From contig CACOMO010000003.1 of the NCBI GenBank assembly GCA_902628335.1, positions 84,792 through 148,791 on the forward strand: 64,000 nucleotides of DNA, given 5' to 3'. Position numbers and translations under genes: made by a program. The notes under the pieces are model-generated. The model made no database searches and was not told where the DNA came from. It was given only the letters and a program-made list of their open reading frames with translations. The number at the start of each line of letters is the position of its first letter. The stretch's first letter is position 1. Below, one piece after another: positions 47,473 to 56,523 of the stretch. The stretch comes from an uncultured Gammaproteobacteria bacterium (lineage in GTDB: Bacteria; Pseudomonadota; Gammaproteobacteria; GCA-002705445; GCA-002716945).

Positions 47473-50073
47473 ATGAAATTTAAAGATTCTCTTTCTCACC
47501 AAGATGAAACAAAGACAATCTATAATATAAGCAAGGTAGATATTTCACATTTACCATATTCACTAAGGGTGCTTCTAGAGAATTATGTAAGGAATACCCC
47601 TACAAATAAGCTGGATAAAAATATAATTAATAAATTCACTAGTTGGAATGGCGAAGTGAAGGACCAGACAGAGCTCACATTTTATCCAAGTAGAGTAATT
47701 ATGCAAGATTTTACTGGTGTTCCAGCTGTAGTTGACCTTGCCTCAATGCGCGATGCTGTTAAAAAATTGAATGGAGATCCATCACTAATCAATCCTCAAT
47801 GCCAGACAGACTTAGTTATAGATCATTCAGTTATGGTAGATCATTATGGTAGTGACGATTCTCGAGATTTAAATACAAAACTTGAATACAAAAGAAACAT
47901 TGAGAGATATAGATTATTAAAATGGGGTCAAGGTGCCTTCAAAAATTTAAGAATAGTTCCACCCAATAATGGAATCATTCATCAGATAAACATCGAATAT
48001 ATTTCGAGAGTAATATTTGAAAAGCAAGAATTTGTTTATCCTGATACTGTTGTAGGAACTGATTCACATACAACTATGGTCAATGGCCTCGGAGTTCTTG
48101 GTTGGGGTGTAGGAGGAATTGAAGCCGAAGCAGCAATGCTTGGTCAGCCAATACCCATGCTGTTACCTGAGGTAATCGGGTTTGAGTTAAGTGGTGATTT
48201 AGAGGGATCTACAACTGCAACAGACCTTGTGCTTACAATAGTAGAACATCTAAGGAATGCAAATGTCGTTGGAAAATTTGTTGAGTTTCATGGAGTGGCG
48301 CTGGACCATCTATCAATTGCAGATAGATGTACTATCGCAAATATGGCTCCAGAGTACGGGGCTACTTGTGGGTTCTTCCCTGTTGACAAGATGACACTTG
48401 ATTATTTATCAACTACAGGGAAAGATGTGGAGCATGTAAATCTTGTCGAGAAGTATGCAAAGATTGTGTCACTTTTTAGAGATCCATCAGATAAAATTAA
48501 ATACACAAAAAATTTACATCTAGATATTAGTACTATCAAGGCATGCGTATCTGGACCGAAACGTCCTGAGGATAGAGTAGACTTAACCGATGTAAAAACT
48601 GCTGTTCAAGAGGAAATTAAAAAATTAAAGAAAGAAAAATCATCGGATACATCATCTGAGATAAGAGATGGATCAATCATGATTGCTGCTATTACAAGTT
48701 GCACCAATACGTCAAACCCTAATGTAATAATAGGAGCAGGCTTAGTAGCTAAAAAAGCTGTGGAACTTGGGTTAAATGTCAAAAAATGGGTAAAGACTTC
48801 ATTGGCACCGGGATCAAGAGTTGTTGAAAATTATCTTAAACAAGCTAATTTATTAACATATTTTGACAAATTAGGTTTTAACATTATTGGCTATGGTTGC
48901 ACTACATGTATTGGTAATTCAGGACCACTAGATGATAAATATGTACAGGAGATTAATAGCAAAGATCTAATTGTAAGCTCAATTTTATCAGGAAACAGAA
49001 ATTTTGAAGGGAGAATACACCCTGACATTAAAATGAATTTTCTGGCATCTCCAATGTTGGTAATAGCTTATTCGCTTGTGGGAACTATGGACTTTGACAT
49101 AACAACAGATCCAATTGGCATAGGGCGTAATGGAGAAAATGTATATCTAGAGGACATCTGGCCATCTATAAATGAAATTAACGATATTGTATCTGCTAAT
49201 ATAACAAAAGAAATGTTCACTCAATCATACCGTAATCTGTTCCAAGGAGATTCTAATTGGCAAAAAATAGACACAGAGCAATCTGAGTATTTTGATTGGG
49301 AGGAATCTTCAACTTATATTCAGCCTTCTCCTTTCTTTGATAGCTTGAATGACAATAATTCAAAATTAGTAGAAATTTCTGATGCATATCCATTGTTAGT
49401 TTTAGGCGATAGTGTTACTACTGATCATATATCCCCGGCAGGGTCTTTTAAAGAGACAACTCCAGCTGGAAAGTTTTTAGTCTCAAGAGGGACCGATATT
49501 ATCGATTTCAATTCATATGGATCTAGGCGAGGAAATTACCAGATAATGCAAAGAGGTACATTTGCGAATATCAGAATACAAAATAAGCTAGTTCCAAATA
49601 GAACAGGTGGCTTCACAAAACATATCCCATCAGATGAAGAAATGTCAATTTACGATGCTTCTCAAAAATATATTTCTGATGGTAATGACCTAGTCGTTTT
49701 TGCTGGAAAAAACTACGGTTGTGGATCCTCAAGAGATTGGGCAGCGAAAGGAACGAAGTTACTTGGAGTGAAAGCAGTAATCGCAGAGAGCTTTGAGAGA
49801 ATCCACCGCTCTAATCTTGTTGGAATGGGAGTGTTACCACTGGAATTTTTGGATGGCGATAGTTTCGACAGCTTGGAGTTAGATCTCTATTCAAAATATT
49901 CTATTGATCAAATAAATGAAAATGCTAAGGAAACTATAATTAGTACCACTAAGAATTCTAAACCTTTTAAATTCAAGACAAAAATTAGGATAGATACAGC
50001 TATGGAATGGAACTATTTTTTGAATGATGGCATACTTAATTATGTTTTAAAAAATATAGCTAGTTCCGCATAG
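47473..50073 (+). CDS. acnA: Aconitate hydratase A
   Basis: Interconverts citrate and isocitrate using a 4Fe-4S cluster. Cluster ligands lie in SCTNTSNP and GCTTCIG; VGTDSHTTMVNGLGVLGWGVGG and the swivel-domain LGDSVTTDHISPAG, GRNGENVYLEDIWPS and YGCGSSRDWAAKGTKLLGV are all present. 866 residues, near E. coli AcnA (891). It follows the ExbB/ExbD-like operon and its last 14 bases overlap the convergent hflD. With fumC, aceA and icd, it makes a citric acid cycle and glyoxylate cluster. Confidence 0.97.
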   Translation: MKFKDSLSHQDETKTIYNISKVDISHLPYSLRVLLENYVRNTPTNKLDKNIINKFTSWNGEVKDQTELTFYPSRVIMQDFTGVPAVVDLASMRDAVKKLNGDPSLINPQCQTDLVIDHSVMVDHYGSDDSRDLNTKLEYKRNIERYRLLKWGQGAFKNLRIVPPNNGIIHQINIEYISRVIFEKQEFVYPDTVVGTDSHTTMVNGLGVLGWGVGGIEAEAAMLGQPIPMLLPEVIGFELSGDLEGSTTATDLVLTIVEHLRNANVVGKFVEFHGVALDHLSIADRCTIANMAPEYGATCGFFPVDKMTLDYLSTTGKDVEHVNLVEKYAKIVSLFRDPSDKIKYTKNLHLDISTIKACVSGPKRPEDRVDLTDVKTAVQEEIKKLKKEKSSDTSSEIRDGSIMIAAITSCTNTSNPNVIIGAGLVAKKAVELGLNVKKWVKTSLAPGSRVVENYLKQANLLTYFDKLGFNIIGYGCTTCIGNSGPLDDKYVQEINSKDLIVSSILSGNRNFEGRIHPDIKMNFLASPMLVIAYSLVGTMDFDITTDPIGIGRNGENVYLEDIWPSINEINDIVSANITKEMFTQSYRNLFQGDSNWQKIDTEQSEYFDWEESSTYIQPSPFFDSLNDNNSKLVEISDAYPLLVLGDSVTTDHISPAGSFKETTPAGKFLVSRGTDIIDFNSYGSRRGNYQIMQRGTFANIRIQNKLVPNRTGGFTKHIPSDEEMSIYDASQKYISDGNDLVVFAGKNYGCGSSRDWAAKGTKLLGVKAVIAESFERIHRSNLVGMGVLPLEFLDGDSFDSLELDLYSKYSIDQINENAKETIISTTKNSKPFKFKTKIRIDTAMEWNYFLNDGILNYVLKNIASSA

Positions 50074-50680
50074 CTTCAATAATTTCCCTTATCCTTTTAA
50101 CATATCTTCTTTTATATAGAAAAAATTTTAAGTCCGATCCATTACAACTCTTCCATAAATACACTGAGCGTATCCCAGCCATGAGGGCAGTCCTAATTCT
50201 CGCAGCATTTAAATCTTCTTGGAGATATTGATTATCACCGCTTATCACTATTCTTGGCTCGACTTTACTGAACGTATCTTTGTATAATTGACCAATCTCT
50301 AATACTACATCATCAAAAGTTTTCTCATGTTCAGTCTCACTAAGTTTATCTATTCTCTCTCTAAACTTTTTGTTAATTGCACTTGAAGTGTCAATTCTTT
50401 TGACTAGATCTTTAATTGAGGAAATGTATCTCCTTGTTTCACTGCTTCTTGTAAATATATCATCCACTACTTGTTTTTTTAAAAAGTCAAACCCTGATCT
50501 CAACAATAGAGATTCTCTATATATTACTAGTGGATCATCAGAATTAACATCAAGAATAGATTTAATCAGAGGTTTAAAATCAGTCTCATTATATTGACCT
50601 TCCCAAGCAATTCTAGATATTGCATTGCATGACTGATATAAAGCCGCGAGTGCATAAAGTTGTCTGTCAATAGTACTCAT
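50060..50680 (-). CDS. hflD: HflD homologue (DUF489)
   Basis: Membrane-associated protein of uncertain role (YcfC; linked to lambda CII stability in E. coli). 206 residues, helical; DRQLYALAALYQSCNAISRIA at the start and an end with QYLQEDLNAARIRTALMAGIRSVYLWKSCNG (middle omitted: NAARIRTALMAGIR) are family-like. It overlaps mnmA by four bases on the same strand, the universal gammaproteobacterial pair, and its 3' end overlaps acnA by 14 bases. Confidence 0.93.
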   Translation of the reverse strand: MSTIDRQLYALAALYQSCNAISRIAWEGQYNETDFKPLIKSILDVNSDDPLVIYRESLLLRSGFDFLKKQVVDDIFTRSSETRRYISSIKDLVKRIDTSSAINKKFRERIDKLSETEHEKTFDDVVLEIGQLYKDTFSKVEPRIVISGDNQYLQEDLNAARIRTALMAGIRSVYLWKSCNGSDLKFFLYKRRYVKRIREIIEAMRN

Positions 50681-51759
50681 TCAAATAGTTGTTCTATTAT
50701 ACCTCCACCAAGACATTCATCATTATGGTAGATAACAGCACTCTGACCAATCGTAATGGCACGTTCATGATCTTGAAGTATCAGATAATGTCTCTTCTTT
50801 TTTTCTTCTATCATTACAGGAATAAGATTTCCTCCATGTCTGAAACGAGCTTTATACATCTCGTTTGATGACGGTGCATCATGTACCCAACTAGTTGAGG
50901 ATAGTAGCACTCTCCCTTTATAAAAAAGATTTGCTTCATTTTGAGTAACAACTAGATTGTTGTTAGATACATCTTTGCTTATAACAAACCACGGATCGTT
51001 ATTAGTATCTGAAATTCCTCCAATACCTAATCCTTTGCGTTGACCAATGGTGTAATTAAATAAACCTTCATGTTTGCCTATCATAGTACCATTTTCACTA
51101 ACTATATTACCAGGCTGAATTCTTAGATACTTTTTGATAAATTTCGTAAAATTTTTCTTCCCGATGAAACATATACCCATGCTCTCTTTTTTTTCCGAAA
51201 TTTTTAGGTCAAATTCTTTAGCTAATTTCTTTACTTCAACTTTAGTTATATTCTCTAGTGGGAAGATTATATTTTTTAGAACATGTTGCTGTAACATATA
51301 TAAAAAATAAGTTTGATCTTTAGTCTGATCACTTGCAATTTTTAATTTATACGTATCATCTTTATTCTCTACTTTGGCATAATGACCTGTAGCTAAATGA
51401 TCGTATCCAAGTGATAAAACATGATGATAAAAATAGTTAAACTTTATTTCTTTATTACAGAAAATATCAGGATTTGGTGTAATCCCAGATCGAAGACCAT
51501 CTATAAATTTTTGAAAAACTAAATGCCAATATTTATCTGAAAAATTGACTGTTAATAAATCAATGCCAAGTTTATTAGCAACTCTTTTTGCATCCTTGTA
51601 ATCATCTGCTACGTTACAGTTTCTATCATCATCATCCTCTTCCCAGTTTTTCATAAAAATGCCAGTTACTCTATAGCCCATTTCTTTCAGCAATACTGCT
51701 GAAATGGATGAATCAACACCTCCGGACATAGCTACAGCAACATTTTTCGCATTATTCAT
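50677..51759 (-). CDS. mnmA: tRNA 2-thiouridylase MnmA
   Basis: Puts sulfur on U34 of tRNA-Lys, Glu and Gln. PP-loop AMSGGVDSSISA (10-21), and the catalytic cysteines Cys101 (PNPDIFCNKEIKF) and Cys197 (MGICFIGKKNF), are in place. 360 residues is normal. It takes sulfur through the Tus relay in E. coli; two TusE-like genes lie at 58 kb in this window, though no other Tus gene does. Confidence 0.97.
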   Translation of the reverse strand: MNNAKNVAVAMSGGVDSSISAVLLKEMGYRVTGIFMKNWEEDDDDRNCNVADDYKDAKRVANKLGIDLLTVNFSDKYWHLVFQKFIDGLRSGITPNPDIFCNKEIKFNYFYHHVLSLGYDHLATGHYAKVENKDDTYKLKIASDQTKDQTYFLYMLQQHVLKNIIFPLENITKVEVKKLAKEFDLKISEKKESMGICFIGKKNFTKFIKKYLRIQPGNIVSENGTMIGKHEGLFNYTIGQRKGLGIGGISDTNNDPWFVISKDVSNNNLVVTQNEANLFYKGRVLLSSTSWVHDAPSSNEMYKARFRHGGNLIPVMIEEKKKRHYLILQDHERAITIGQSAVIYHNDECLGGGIIEQLFE

Positions 51760-51784
51760 GATTTATAATTGTTAATTTTTTCTG

Positions 51785-51814
51785 TTAATAGTATTATCTA
51801 CGCTAAATTATAAT
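51785..51814 (+). promoter_or_regulatory. Probable aceA promoter
   Basis: TTAATA (51785-51790) and a perfect TATAAT (51809-51814), 18 bases apart, 24 bases upstream of the aceA ATG, which is preceded by AGAGGT. Confidence 0.5.
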
Positions 51815-51837
51815 ATATCCATTTCCAAGAGGTAACA

Positions 51838-53118
51838 ATGAATAAACTAAGATCTGCAAGTGATATCCAGAAAGATTGGGATACAAATCCAAGATGGAAA
51901 AATGTAAAAAGAGACTATTCTGCTGAAGAAGTAGCAAGATGTAGTGGAAGTGTGAGAATAGAGCATACTTTAGCTAGAAATGGTGCTGAAAAACTATGGA
52001 ATTTAATAAATACAGAGGATTTTGTTAACGCTCTTGGTGCATTAACTGGCAACCAAGCTTTGCAACAAGCTAAAGCTGGTCTAAAAGCAGTTTATCTATC
52101 TGGCTGGCAAGTTGCTGGAGATGCTAATACCGGTATGCAAATGTACCCTGATCAATCCCTATATCCTGTAGATAGTGTTCCGAGCGTAGTTAAGAGAATC
52201 AACAATGCACTTCGTAGAGCAGATCAATTGAATATTGCAGAAGGAAATGACATTGTCGATTATATGTTGCCGATAGTTGCCGACGCCGAGGCCGGATTTG
52301 GTGGCGTATTAAACGCTTTCGAGTTAATGAAAGCGATGATTGAAGCTGGTGCAGCCGGTGTTCATTTTGAAGATCAGTTAGCTTCAGCGAAAAAATGTGG
52401 ACATATGGGTGGGAAAGTTCTCGTTCCAACACAAGAAGCTGTTCAAAAACTTGCAGCAGCAAGGTTAGCGGCAGATGTGTCAGAAGTACCGACTGTTCTT
52501 TTAGCACGAACAGACGCAGAGGCAGCTAACTTAATTACAAGCGACATTGATTCGAGAGACAAGGAATTCTGTACGGGTGAGAGGACCGCAGAAGGATTCT
52601 ATAGAGTGAAAAATGGAATTGAGCAAGCCATCTCTCGTGGATTAGCATATGCTCCATATGCAGATTTAGTTTGGTGTGAAACTGGAGTGCCAGATTTAGC
52701 ATTTGCAAAACAGTTTGCAGAGGCTTTAAAAAAAGAACATCCTGAGCAATTACTAGCATATAACTGCTCTCCTTCATTTAATTGGAAGAAGAAATTAGAT
52801 GATTCTCAAATTGCAAAGTTTCAGAAAGAGCTAGGAGCGATGGGTTATAAATTTCAATTCATTACACTTGCTGGGTTCCATGCGTTAAATCATAGTATGT
52901 TTGAATTAGCAAAAGGTTATAACTCAAGTCAAATGACCGCATATGTAAAACTACAAGAAGCAGAATTTGCGTCAGAGAAAGATGGGTACACTGCTACTAA
53001 ACATCAAAGAGAGGTTGGCACAGGTTATTTTGACACAGTGACTCAAGTCATCCAAGGCGGCACATCGTCTACTACAGCACTTACAGGTTCTACAGAAGAA
53101 GAACAGTTTGAAAAGTAA
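51838..53118 (+). CDS. aceA: Isocitrate lyase
   Basis: Splits isocitrate to succinate and glyoxylate, the first step of the glyoxylate shunt. The active-site signature KKCGHMGGK has the catalytic cysteine; [26 protein letters not shown] and [19 protein letters not shown] are typical. 426 residues, close to E. coli's 434. No malate synthase (aceB/glcB) lies in this window. It is divergent from mnmA and followed by icd after 29 bases. Confidence 0.97.
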   Translation: MNKLRSASDIQKDWDTNPRWKNVKRDYSAEEVARCSGSVRIEHTLARNGAEKLWNLINTEDFVNALGALTGNQALQQAKAGLKAVYLSGWQVAGDANTGMQMYPDQSLYPVDSVPSVVKRINNALRRADQLNIAEGNDIVDYMLPIVADAEAGFGGVLNAFELMKAMIEAGAAGVHFEDQLASAKKCGHMGGKVLVPTQEAVQKLAAARLAADVSEVPTVLLARTDAEAANLITSDIDSRDKEFCTGERTAEGFYRVKNGIEQAISRGLAYAPYADLVWCETGVPDLAFAKQFAEALKKEHPEQLLAYNCSPSFNWKKKLDDSQIAKFQKELGAMGYKFQFITLAGFHALNHSMFELAKGYNSSQMTAYVKLQEAEFASEKDGYTATKHQREVGTGYFDTVTQVIQGGTSSTTALTGSTEEEQFEK

Positions 53119-53147
53119 ACTTTATAGCACTTACTGCGTAAATTGTT

Positions 53148-54467
53148 ATGATAAAATATAACGAACCTACTGATGGTCAAATAATATCATTTAAGAACGG
53201 AGTGATACAAACGCCTGATAAGCCTATAATTCCCTATATAATTGGGGATGGCATTGGCATTGATGTTACACCTGTAATGAAAAGAGTTCTGAACTATGCA
53301 ATCGGTAAAGCTTATGGTGTTTCTAAAGAGATTAAATGGATGGAAATATATGCCGGGCAGCAAGCGATCGATATATGTGGAGAATTACTCCCGCAAGAAA
53401 CAATAGATGCAATGAAAAAATACAGAGTCTCAATAAAAGGGCCTCTTACAACTCCTATTGGTAATGGATTTAAATCTATTAACGTTAGCATTAGACAAAA
53501 ACTAGATTTATTTGCGTGTGTCAGACCAATTAGATATTTTCCTGGTACGACCAGCCCGATGGTAGAATCAAATCTAACCGATATGGTTGTTTTTAGAGAG
53601 AACACAGAAGATTTATACACTGGTATAGAGTGGGAGCCTGATTCAGAGGGGGCAAAAAAAATTATTGAATTTATAACAAAAGAGCTTGGAGAATCTCCAT
53701 TTCGCTTTGAGAAAGAATGCGGTATTGGTATCAAGCCTGTTTCTCGTGAGGGGTCTGAAAGATTGATAACCATGGCAATAGAATTTGCCTTAAGTGAAAA
53801 GAAAGAGATTCTCACCATTGTGCACAAGGGAAATATCATGAAATATACAGAGGGTGCATTCAGAGATTGGGCATACAATCTAGTTAAGCATAAATATCAA
53901 GGTTTGATTAATGATGATGGAACCTATTCTATCAGATGTTCCAAATCTGGACATACTCTTACAATCAAAGATTGTATAGCTGACAATTTCCTTCAACAAA
54001 TAATACTAGTTCCCGAGCAACATGAAGTTATAGCAACACTTAATCTAAATGGAGACTATATTTCAGATGCATTAGCAGCACAAGTTGGTGGAATAGGCAT
54101 TGCTCCAGGAGCAAACATTGGTGACGGCTATGCAGTCTTTGAAGCAACACATGGATCTGCAGAGACTTTCGCTGGAAAAAATAGAGTAAATCCAAGTTCT
54201 ATAATTTTATCCGGAGAAATGATGTTAAGGCATATAGGATGGGACGATGCTGCAGATTATGTGCTTAAAGGAGTAAAAGGTGCTATACAGAAAAAACAAT
54301 TAACGTTTGATTTGGCTAGAGCTAGAGCAGGGAAAAAATTCATCAGACCTAAATCAAAAGAGAAGCATACTGCTGAAGAGATTAAACAAGAACTCATGAA
54401 GCTCGTCCCTGGTGCAACATTAGTCAGCACTCAAGGTTTCGGTGATGCTGTTATAGATAATATGTAG
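53148..54467 (+). CDS. icd: Isocitrate dehydrogenase (NADP), E. coli type
   Basis: Oxidises isocitrate to 2-oxoglutarate. IPYIIGDGIGIDVTPVM, the substrate-binding and phospho-serine region FKSINVSIRQKLDLFACVRP, NTEDLYTGIEW and GDYISDALAAQVGGIGIAPG are present. 439 residues. The Ser-containing loop matches that modified by AceK in E. coli, so control of the branch point with isocitrate lyase by phosphorylation is possible; aceK is not in the window. Confidence 0.97.
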   Translation: MIKYNEPTDGQIISFKNGVIQTPDKPIIPYIIGDGIGIDVTPVMKRVLNYAIGKAYGVSKEIKWMEIYAGQQAIDICGELLPQETIDAMKKYRVSIKGPLTTPIGNGFKSINVSIRQKLDLFACVRPIRYFPGTTSPMVESNLTDMVVFRENTEDLYTGIEWEPDSEGAKKIIEFITKELGESPFRFEKECGIGIKPVSREGSERLITMAIEFALSEKKEILTIVHKGNIMKYTEGAFRDWAYNLVKHKYQGLINDDGTYSIRCSKSGHTLTIKDCIADNFLQQIILVPEQHEVIATLNLNGDYISDALAAQVGGIGIAPGANIGDGYAVFEATHGSAETFAGKNRVNPSSIILSGEMMLRHIGWDDAADYVLKGVKGAIQKKQLTFDLARARAGKKFIRPKSKEKHTAEEIKQELMKLVPGATLVSTQGFGDAVIDNM

Positions 54468-54471
54468 TTTA

Positions 54472-54690
54472 TTATTTGTCTCTGAATATTATTCTACCTT
54501 TAGATAAATCGTAGGGAGTAAGAGCAACCATAACTGAGTCACCCCTCAAAATTCTTATATAATGTTTTCGTATTTTTCCTGATATATGAGCAGTTACAAT
54601 GTGTCCATTTTCTAGCTCAACCCTGAACATAGTGTTAGGAAGAGTCTCAATAACTTTACCTGACATCTCGATTTGTTCATCTTTTGACAT
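54472..54690 (-). CDS. infA: Translation initiation factor IF-1
   Basis: Essential OB-fold factor binding the 30S A site. 72 residues with [39 protein letters not shown] and [14 protein letters not shown]. No SD-like sequence precedes the ATG. It ends 4 bases from the convergent icd gene. infA and icd are near one another in pseudomonads, with clpA and others between; those genes are gone here. Confidence 0.97.
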   Translation of the reverse strand: MSKDEQIEMSGKVIETLPNTMFRVELENGHIVTAHISGKIRKHYIRILRGDSVMVALTPYDLSKGRIIFRDK

Positions 54691-54746
54691 AATATATTTT
54701 AAATTGTAAATTATTATTAGTATAACAAATATTTTATTAAATACTT

Positions 54747-55175
54747 ATGGATATATCGGTTAATCAATATAGATCAAACTACAAACTGTTAAACTTTAAT
54801 CATCTTATGCAGATTTATGAGAAAAACTATCAATTATTCATGATTGCACTAGAGTTCATTGCCGATCAACAGAAAACATCTACTATTCTTCTGAAAGATA
54901 ATTTAGTTCTATACGAGCCCATATCAATATCTAAGTATACGAATATATTTAGACTTCACCATAAATTTAGAAATCCAGCTAATAGTGTTCAAGCAACATA
55001 TTCTCTTAAACCACACTTAATATACACTCTTTACAGAGATGCTAGGTTATTGGAGGTGAAAACACTCAGAGAGTCCAAGGAATTCCATGCTCAAATAGAT
55101 AATAAAATTGCCATAAATTTAAATGTATATAATTGGCTGAAGCACATGATTGAAAAAAATGATATTTATCAATAG
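54747..55175 (+). CDS. DUF1249 family protein (YqiB-like)
   Basis: A 142-residue soluble protein of the DUF1249 family, whose function is unknown. The N-terminal helix (LMQIYEKNYQLFMIAL), a beta-rich middle (RLHHKFRN), YTLYRDARLLEVKT, and a C-terminal INLNVYNWLKHMIE match the YqiB arrangement. There is no clear ribosome binding site. It is divergent from infA and is not near the parE/nudF genes where YqiB lies in E. coli. Confidence 0.8.
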   Translation: MDISVNQYRSNYKLLNFNHLMQIYEKNYQLFMIALEFIADQQKTSTILLKDNLVLYEPISISKYTNIFRLHHKFRNPANSVQATYSLKPHLIYTLYRDARLLEVKTLRESKEFHAQIDNKIAINLNVYNWLKHMIEKNDIYQ

Positions 55176-55248
55176 TTTATATGATAAATACTTATTAAGT
55201 CTAGGATTAACACTTTAATCAGCAAATACTGGCTTAGTTATCCCATAC

Positions 55249-55277
55249 TTGAAATAATGGATACTATACCATACTAT
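55249..55277 (+). promoter_or_regulatory. Possible iscR promoter
   Basis: TTGAAA (55249-55254), 17 bases, then TACTAT (55272-55277). The -10 overlaps the candidate IscR site, as expected for an autorepressed promoter. The match is modest. Confidence 0.4.
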
Positions 55278-55290
55278 ATTGATAAGGTAT
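55266..55290. promoter_or_regulatory. Candidate type 1 IscR operator
   Basis: The 25-base imperfect palindrome ATACC-N15-GGTAT, whose full sequence fits about 20 of 25 positions of the E. coli type 1 IscR consensus (ATASYYGACTRWWWYAGTCRRSTAT when degeneracy is allowed). It is 21 bases upstream of the iscR ATG. Inference from known biology, since IscR represses its own operon. Confidence 0.5.
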
Positions 55291-55311
55291 TAACTACTAT
55301 GGAGAGAAATG

Positions 55312-55773
55312 ATGAAATTATCAGCAAAAGGAAGATATGCTATTAGAGCTATGATTAATATTGCGTTGAATGATACTAATGCGCCTAAAACGTTATTAGA
55401 GATTTCAAGACATCAAGGAATATCACTTTCATATCTTGAGCAACTTTTTGCGTTGTTACGTAAAAACAATCTAGTTGCAGGTGTAAGAGGACCTGGTGGA
55501 GGTTATAGACTTTCAGCAGATCCAAGTGAGATTACAATTGCTCAAATCATAAAAGCAATTAATTCAGACACAACAAGAGTATCAGATCATTCGAAACAGG
55601 ATGAGATGATATGGGAGAGGTTCAGTGACAAGTTATGCAAATATCTAGAGACAGTTACTTTGAGCTCGCTTATAGACGACAGTGGAAATGCTGTTATGGA
55701 AAATGAGTCAGTGACTGAAGAGTCTTTGATTACTGAAAAATCTTTAGTAAAAGAAGAATGGGACGCTGCCTAA
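55312..55773 (+). CDS. iscR: IscR-like Rrf2 regulator without cluster ligands
   Basis: Rrf2-family regulator of iron-sulfur cluster genes. The winged helix (MKLSAKGRYAIRAM, ISLSYLEQLFALLRKN, VRGPGGGYRLS) is close to E. coli IscR. The cluster-binding loop is not: E. coli ligands Cys92, Cys98, Cys104 and His107 fall in a stretch that here reads NSDTTRVSDHSKQDEMIW, nine residues shorter and with no cysteine. The only Cys is at about 109, after that loop. I start it at the second of two adjacent ATGs (55312), 7 bases after GGAG. It is followed by iscU after 23 bases; iscS is absent. Confidence 0.9.
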   Translation: MKLSAKGRYAIRAMINIALNDTNAPKTLLEISRHQGISLSYLEQLFALLRKNNLVAGVRGPGGGYRLSADPSEITIAQIIKAINSDTTRVSDHSKQDEMIWERFSDKLCKYLETVTLSSLIDDSGNAVMENESVTEESLITEKSLVKEEWDAA

Positions 55774-55796
55774 AGCGTGATTAAGAGGAGAACTTA

Positions 55797-56177
55797 ATGG
55801 CATATAGCAATAAAGTCCTTGATCATTACGAGAATCCTAGGAACGTTGGTTCGTTCGATAAGGATGATGGTTCTGTCGGCACAGGTATGGTGGGAGCACC
55901 AGCCTGTGGCGACGTAATGAAGCTTCAAATTAAAGTTAATGATGAAGGAATCATAGAAGACGCTAAATTTAAAACTTATGGCTGTGGATCTGCTATTGCA
56001 TCTAGCTCACTCCTAACAGAGTGGGTAAAAGGCAAGAGTCTGACAGAAGCATCATTGATAAAAAATACAGATATCGCAGAAGAACTGGCTTTACCACCTG
56101 TAAAGATCCACTGTTCTGTTTTAGCTGAAGATGCTATCAGTGCAGCCATAGATGATTACAAGAAAAAGCGCAAGTAA
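55797..56177 (+). CDS. iscU: Iron-sulfur cluster scaffold IscU
   Basis: Scaffold on which 2Fe-2S clusters are made. Ligand cysteines are Cys37 (GAPACGDV), Cys63 (YGCGSAIASSS) and Cys106 (HCSVLAEDA), with Asp39. The chaperone-binding LPPVK motif (99-103) is kept although hscA and hscB are not next door. 126 residues is standard. AAGAGGAG precedes the ATG. The operon is reduced to iscR-iscU; iscS, iscA, hscB, hscA and fdx do not follow. Confidence 0.97.
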   Translation: MAYSNKVLDHYENPRNVGSFDKDDGSVGTGMVGAPACGDVMKLQIKVNDEGIIEDAKFKTYGCGSAIASSSLLTEWVKGKSLTEASLIKNTDIAEELALPPVKIHCSVLAEDAISAAIDDYKKKRK

Positions 56178-56261
56178 ATAAGATTAATTTATTGAAATTT
56201 TAATAATTATTTCATATATTAATTGTATTATTGAATTATTAATATTCGAGGAGGCCTCAAT

Positions 56262-56471
56262 ATGGCAACAACACCAAAGACAATGCCGACAAATGTTGGT
56301 GGAATGGAACGTATGCTGAGAATCATAGCTGGAATCGCAATTCTATATATAGGTATGGGAATGGGTATGCCACTATGGGCATGGATTGGTATCATTCCAA
56401 TTCTTACTGGTTCACTAGGATGGTGTCCACTTTATTTACCTTTCGGTATAAACACTAACAAAGGTCAGTAA
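56262..56471 (+). CDS. DUF2892 membrane protein
   Basis: A 69-residue protein with two predicted helices (about 20-34 and 37-52). NVGGMERMLRIIAGIAILYIG and TGSLGWCPLYLPFGINT are typical of DUF2892, the membrane part of YgaP-type rhodanese proteins, found here alone. GAGGAGG is a strong ribosome binding site. The Cys in the GWCPLY motif is conserved in the family. Function unknown; a terminator follows. Confidence 0.88.
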   Translation: MATTPKTMPTNVGGMERMLRIIAGIAILYIGMGMGMPLWAWIGIIPILTGSLGWCPLYLPFGINTNKGQ

Positions 56472-56492
56472 AAAAAATTAACAATACAATTT

Positions 56493-56520
56493 AAGAGACG
56501 CATACTGCGTCTCTTTTTTT
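56493..56520 (+). terminator. Rho-independent terminator after the DUF2892 gene
   Basis: AAGAGACGCA-TAC-TGCGTCTCTT is a perfect 10-bp stem with a 3-base loop, followed by a run of Ts to 56520. It is the clearest terminator in the window. The next ATG is at 56524, only three bases beyond the T-run. Confidence 0.93.
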
Positions 56521-56523
56521 AAT

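Noticed and set aside
53312-53878. 188-codon open frame antisense to icd
   Set aside because: It lies wholly within icd, whose protein is fully conserved; no ribosome binding site or recognisable protein motif. Long antisense frames are expected by chance opposite conserved genes.
56178-56261. Separate small gene between iscU and the DUF2892 gene
   Set aside because: Only an AT-rich leader with a strong GAGGAGG ribosome binding site is seen; no frame of useful length.
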